A stretch of DNA of 35,427 nt. Source: Clostridia bacterium. GTDB taxonomy: Bacteria; Bacillota; Clostridia; Oscillospirales; CAG-272. The position numbers and the translations under genes were made by a program. The stretch is taken from assembly GCA_017456625.1 (NCBI GenBank), contig JAFTJB010000067.1:1-35427 (forward strand), read 5' to 3'. Numbering within the stretch: position 1 is the first letter of the stretch; each line of letters begins with the position of its first letter. Shown here piece by piece: positions 32,054 through 35,427 of the stretch. Under the pieces are notes generated by a model. That model saw only the letters and a program-made list of their open reading frames with translations, searched no databases and was not told where the DNA came from.

Positions 32054-33532
32054 TTATACCTCCTTTCGTGTGAGAAAATGTACGCTCGTTATCGTCACGG
32101 GATCAAGGGGAGCAGTTTGGTCAAAGGTCTCGGAGTTGAGACCAAGAGGGGTGGCGGCAATTGCATCCACAGTATCCATGCCGTAGGCAACAAAGGCGAA
32201 GGCGGCGTACTGTCCGTCGTATTGCGGATAGGCTCTTTGCAGAATGAAAAATTGTCCCGTAGCGGAGTTATAGTCTGCGCCTCGGAGCATGGAGACGGTG
32301 CCGCGAACGTGGGAAAGCGTGTTTTCCTTGCCGTTGGCGGAAAACTCTCCTGTGACGGTCTCGCAATCGGTAATACCGCCGCAGAGCAGATATCCTTTGA
32401 CGATACGGAAAAACGCAGAACCGTCGAGCGTGTGCGCTGCGACGAGTGCTTGAAAATGTGAGACTGTTTGCGGAGCGATGGAGGGAAAGAGTCGGAAAAC
32501 GATCTTGCCGCTCTGTCGGATGCCGTCTTCATCGGTATAGGAGACGGTGAGAAGAACGAGATCGGTGACGGAGTCGGTCGTTTGGTAATCCTCGATGGCG
32601 ATCGTTGAAAAATCGGGATCTCCCGGCTGCGGAGGATCAGGCTGGGGAGGGGTAGGCTCATTGTCCGACTCTGTGGTGATCTCGGTCGTTATGATCGGTG
32701 TCGGCTCCGTGCTTGGCGGTGCGGTTGTGGCCGTTTGTACGGTGGAGGTAACGGTTGGTTGAGGCGCTGTTGTGCTTGGCTGTGTGGTAACTTCTTCCGA
32801 AACAAAAGGCTCCACGGTAGATAAGTCTACCGTGGAGGTAATGTTGGATGTGCTTTGAACCGTTACGGAATTGCCTGAAACGGTTACAAATTTTGCGTAA
32901 TTGATGGTAACGGGGTTGACGGGGGAGGTGGGAACGGTGTCCGCACCTGCACTGTAGGTTACCTGCGTTCTCGCGATGCCGTCCACGGTATTCATGCCGT
33001 AAATGACGCGACCGAATGCGGCGTACTGACCGTCAAGGAAGGTGCTATCCTCGTGTACAATGAAGAATTGGCTGGATGCGGAGTCGTAGGACAGTCCGCT
33101 GCGCGCCATGGAGATCACGCCGCGCGTATGGCTGATGGGGTTGTTGTGTCCGTTTGCGGAGAATTCTCCCTTGATCTTGTTGGGAGATCCACCCGAGCCG
33201 TCACCGTCGGGGTCACCGCCCTGGATCATGAAGCCCTTGTAGACGCGATGGAAGGTGAGTCCGTCGTAAAAGCCGTCGGCAACGAGACCTTGGAAGTTTT
33301 GAACAGTGATGGGTGCCGCGGTGGGATCGAGCTCAATGACGATCTTGCCTGTGACGAGCTTGCGCTCGGAGGAGGTGTAGCTGATCTCCATCATTACGTA
33401 GTTGGTGGCTGTTTCGCTGACCTCTGCTTGGAAATCGCCCTCATCAATGCCCTCGTTGTCCGAGCAGGAGACGGAGGCGGGGATGAGCAGGATGAAAACC
33501 AAAAGCAAGGATAAAATACGGTAAAATTTCAT
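32054..33532 (-). CDS. Lipoprotein with two cyclophilin-type prolyl isomerase domains
   Basis: This 492-residue lipoprotein (signal 1-22, acylated C23) carries two cyclophilin domains, at about 47-235 and 325-485. A Thr/Pro/Gln-rich linker without structure joins them. Domain 1 keeps the catalytic set (FHR with H95 and R96, MIQGGD with Q104, SQFFI). In domain 2 the same places read FFR and LLCGGI, so the key Gln is lost although GQFFI is kept. The protein should assist folding outside the membrane. The ATG at 33532 lies rather far from AAAGGA; a TTG at 33541 is better spaced and would add three residues. It follows the TIM-barrel gene by 33 bp. Confidence 0.88.
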   Translation of the reverse strand: MKFYRILSLLLVFILLIPASVSCSDNEGIDEGDFQAEVSETATNYVMMEISYTSSERKLVTGKIVIELDPTAAPITVQNFQGLVADGFYDGLTFHRVYKGFMIQGGDPDGDGSGGSPNKIKGEFSANGHNNPISHTRGVISMARSGLSYDSASSQFFIVHEDSTFLDGQYAAFGRVIYGMNTVDGIARTQVTYSAGADTVPTSPVNPVTINYAKFVTVSGNSVTVQSTSNITSTVDLSTVEPFVSEEVTTQPSTTAPQPTVTSTVQTATTAPPSTEPTPIITTEITTESDNEPTPPQPDPPQPGDPDFSTIAIEDYQTTDSVTDLVLLTVSYTDEDGIRQSGKIVFRLFPSIAPQTVSHFQALVAAHTLDGSAFFRIVKGYLLCGGITDCETVTGEFSANGKENTLSHVRGTVSMLRGADYNSATGQFFILQRAYPQYDGQYAAFAFVAYGMDTVDAIAATPLGLNSETFDQTAPLDPVTITSVHFLTRKEV

Positions 33533-33565
33533 AGGCTTCAAAATTTTGTTCCTTTCTGTATACAA

Positions 33566-34306
33566 TCAGATTTCAAGCGATTTGAGATAATCGTAGCAGA
33601 TCTTGATCTCGGTCATGCCGTCGGGATTCAGCGTTTCGCTTTCCACTACGAGAGGGAGACCTCGCTCGACCGCCGTTTTATATACCGCGGCAACGGGAGC
33701 CTCACCACGACCGAGCGGACGTCCGCCGTCGGCTGTGCCAAGAGAGGGAATACCGTCCTTGATATGAATGAAGCGCAATCTCTCACCCATGCGATCCATT
33801 TCCTCGATCGGATTAACTCCTGCGTGGAATGCCCAATAGGTATCCAGCTCGAAGAAGATATCGGTCTCCTTCTTGAATACGTCCATGGCGTAGATGCCGT
33901 CCTCATTGGGGAGGAATTCCTTATGATGATTGTGGAAGCCGACCTCGATGCCTGCCGCACGGAGCTTGGGGAGTGCCTGCGCAAGTTGATCGAGAAACTC
34001 GCGGATATCGCCTGCCGTTTTGATCTTTACTCCGGGAATGATCAGATTTTTGTTTCCAATGACCTTCATGTCGGCGATGGTTTCGTCGATGCGATCAGGC
34101 AAGAGCGCATTGATACTCGTGTGCGTGCCGCTGACCTTGAGACCGAATTCATCCAGACATGCGCGGATCTCCTCTGCGTTGAGATCTCCAAAGCCTGCAA
34201 ATTCAACGAATGAATAGCCGATCTCTGCAACGCGGCGGAGTGTTTCCTTCATTCCTTTGTCAGCTACACTGTCGCGGACACTGTAAAGCTGTACGCCGTA
34301 TTCCAT
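33566..34306 (-). CDS. Sugar-phosphate isomerase/epimerase (xylose isomerase-like TIM barrel)
   Basis: This 246-residue protein is a TIM barrel of the AP endonuclease 2/xylose isomerase-like family. It shows VQLYSVRDS (5-13), VEFAGFGD, GTHTS, FHNHHKEF, FELDTYW, FIHIKDG and VVESE, which place Glu, Asp and His residues for a divalent metal at the barrel mouth. Members isomerise or epimerise sugars such as hydroxypyruvate, inosose or keto-hexoses; the substrate cannot be told. AAGGAGCT precedes the ATG at 34306, and a perfect promoter lies just upstream. It is the first gene of a three-gene unit with the cyclophilin lipoprotein and the orphan regulator, an odd mix without an evident pathway. Confidence 0.88.
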   Translation of the reverse strand: MEYGVQLYSVRDSVADKGMKETLRRVAEIGYSFVEFAGFGDLNAEEIRACLDEFGLKVSGTHTSINALLPDRIDETIADMKVIGNKNLIIPGVKIKTAGDIREFLDQLAQALPKLRAAGIEVGFHNHHKEFLPNEDGIYAMDVFKKETDIFFELDTYWAFHAGVNPIEEMDRMGERLRFIHIKDGIPSLGTADGGRPLGRGEAPVAAVYKTAVERGLPLVVESETLNPDGMTEIKICYDYLKSLEI

Positions 34307-34340
34307 AATATTAGCTCCTTTTTGAACAGAAGATAGAAGT

Positions 34341-34369
34341 ATTATATCAAATTGGAAATGGACTGTCAA
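34341..34369 (-). promoter_or_regulatory. Consensus promoter of the isomerase-cyclophilin-regulator unit
   Basis: On the minus strand TTGACA (34369-34364) and TATAAT (34346-34341) are separated by exactly 17 bp. This is a perfect match, 35 bp before the isomerase ATG. Confidence 0.92.
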
Positions 34370-34441
34370 GTTTTTCGCGAAAATTGGGAAATATTTTTCG
34401 CCCTTGCAGGATATGCTAATACAAAGCGAATGCGGGGAGGG

Positions 34442-35427
34442 ATGAAATTGGAGAAGCGCGGAGTGGAAGGATGGGCGGATCTGCTTTTGTGTATCGTATT
34501 GGGTGGGCTGCTGTCATATTTTGCATTTCGCTATCTCTTGCCCTTGCTGCTTCCTTTTTTGATTGCGTGGGGAATATCGCTTTGCGTAACGCCGCTGTCG
34601 GGGCGTCTTGCCGAGCGGATGCGTTGGTCGCCGAGGATCACGGGTGCGGTGGTGCTGGTTTTGCTCCTTGCCGCGTTGGCGGTGCTGCTATCTCTTGGGG
34701 TGGCAAGACTTGTCTCCGAGCTTCGCAGGCTTGTGGAGCGGACAGTGGCGGAATACGGGTCGGTCGAGGCGATGCTTTCGGCTTGGATGGGAGAAGCGGA
34801 TGCACTGCTTGCTTCGGTCGGACTTGCGGGGGAGGACGGTCTTTCTCCGAGAATTTCGGATATGGTCGAAGAGATGCTGACGGCACTTCTTTCCTCGCTT
34901 GCATCCGCGTTGCCCACGATGGCAGGCGGGTTGCTTTCCGCGCTTCCGTCCTTTCTCTTTTCCGCAGTTGTCACCGTTATTGCGGCTTTCTGCTTCTGCA
35001 TTGACAGAGAAGGGATCACCGGGGCGCTGTGCGCGCTTTTGCCGCAACGAGTGAGAACGGTACTGCCCAAATGGAAGCAGGGTGCACGCCGCATTTCCTG
35101 GAAGTATCTCAAATGCTATCTTCTTTTGATGCTTTTGACCTTTGCGATCCTGCTCGTCGGCTTCTTGCTCCTCGGCGTGCCATATGCGCTTCTGCTCGCG
35201 GTGCTCTGCGCGATCGTGGATATGCTTCCTATTCTCGGTGTGGGGACCGTGCTGATTCCCTGGTCGATCGTGACACTTGTTCAAGGAAATTATTTCCTTG
35301 GCTTTGGTTTGCTCATTCTATACGCAGTTGGTGCATTGGCACGGCAGATCATGGAGCCACGTCTGATCGGGAAGAGTCTGGGGCTTCATCCGCTTCTCAC
35401 AATTTTTGCCACCTATGCGGGCTGGTA
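34442..35427 (+). CDS. ytvI: AI-2E/YtvI-family permease, cut by the window end
   Basis: An open frame runs from 34442 to the window edge without a stop (328 codons). The product has paired N-terminal membrane helices (LLLCIVLGGLLSYFAF and LLPFLIAWGISL), a soluble segment at about 95-160, and C-terminal spans. The family motif EPRLIGKSLGLHPLLTIFATYAGW appears at the very end (landmark only; about 305-328). AI-2E-type proteins export small molecules; the YtvI branch occurs in spore formers and is linked to sporulation. The ATG at 34442 is almost on top of the GGGGAGG site; a TTG at 34448 has better spacing and may be the real start. The last roughly 20-40 residues are missing from the window. 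Confidence 0.85.
   Translation, partial: MKLEKRGVEGWADLLLCIVLGGLLSYFAFRYLLPLLLPFLIAWGISLCVTPLSGRLAERMRWSPRITGAVVLVLLLAALAVLLSLGVARLVSELRRLVERTVAEYGSVEAMLSAWMGEADALLASVGLAGEDGLSPRISDMVEEMLTALLSSLASALPTMAGGLLSALPSFLFSAVVTVIAAFCFCIDREGITGALCALLPQRVRTVLPKWKQGARRISWKYLKCYLLLMLLTFAILLVGFLLLGVPYALLLAVLCAIVDMLPILGVGTVLIPWSIVTLVQGNYFLGFGLLILYAVGALARQIMEPRLIGKSLGLHPLLTIFATYAGW

Overview
The window looks like a chromosomal piece of an uncultured, anaerobic, endospore-forming Clostridia-type Firmicute, probably gut-associated. The grounds are SpoVAC and a YtvI-like permease, a class I desulfoferrodoxin next to a ferritin, sharp Shine-Dalgarno sites before nearly every gene, and sigma-A promoters close to TTGACA-17-TATAAT. 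I see no prophage, insertion sequence, CRISPR array or tRNA. The gene calls are inferred from sequence alone and no database search was run.

Layout. (1) 71-4309, minus strand: a NERD-domain protein, an unrecognised protein, an AraC-type regulator and an ADP-ribosylglycohydrolase-family protein, probably one transcription unit from a consensus promoter at 4340-4368. (2) 4414-6905, minus: an amino-acid ABC importer (binding lipoprotein, permease, ATPase). The binding protein appears circularly permuted: the segment normally at its C-terminus sits directly after the signal peptide. (3) 7122-7382, plus: a tiny membrane protein. (4) 7437-10183, minus: an RpiB/LacAB-like isomerase followed by a GH78-like alpha-L-rhamnosidase. 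(5) 10348-11668, minus: a Wzz-type chain-length protein and a lone SpoVAC. (6) 11820-13958, plus: a coiled-coil protein and a polytopic membrane protein with an Ala/Glu/Pro/Val repeat tail. (7) 14111-15035, plus: superoxide reductase and ferritin, an oxygen-defence pair with a CRP/FNR-like palindrome at its promoter.

(8) 15225-24069, plus: a surface-glycan cluster with a DUF6270 protein, an FrhB-pyruvyltransferase fusion, two GT2 glycosyltransferases, UDP-galactopyranose mutase and a DUF4422/GT8-like protein. Its middle (about 16.6-21.2 kb) is visibly richer in A+T than the flanks, which suggests an exchanged cassette. The mutase predicts galactofuranose in the glycan. (9) 24223-24831, minus: a class 3 lipase-like protein beside a large intergenic palindrome. 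(10) 24994-28673, plus: a YhaO/YhaN-like (Mre11/Rad50-type) nuclease-ATPase pair. (11) 28728-31350, plus: a beta-repeat lipoprotein, HemW, a DUF1292 protein and a structured RNA that I read as 6S RNA. (12) 31408-34306, minus: a sugar-phosphate isomerase-like TIM barrel, a tandem-cyclophilin lipoprotein and a coupled orphan winged-helix regulator. (13) 34442 to the window edge, plus: a truncated AI-2E/YtvI-type permease.

The most unusual item is the permuted amino-acid-binding protein. Next come the FrhB-pyruvyltransferase fusion, the two-cyclophilin lipoprotein with a decayed second active site, the GT8-like domain that has lost its DxD motif, and the palindrome placed near -41 of the superoxide reductase promoter.
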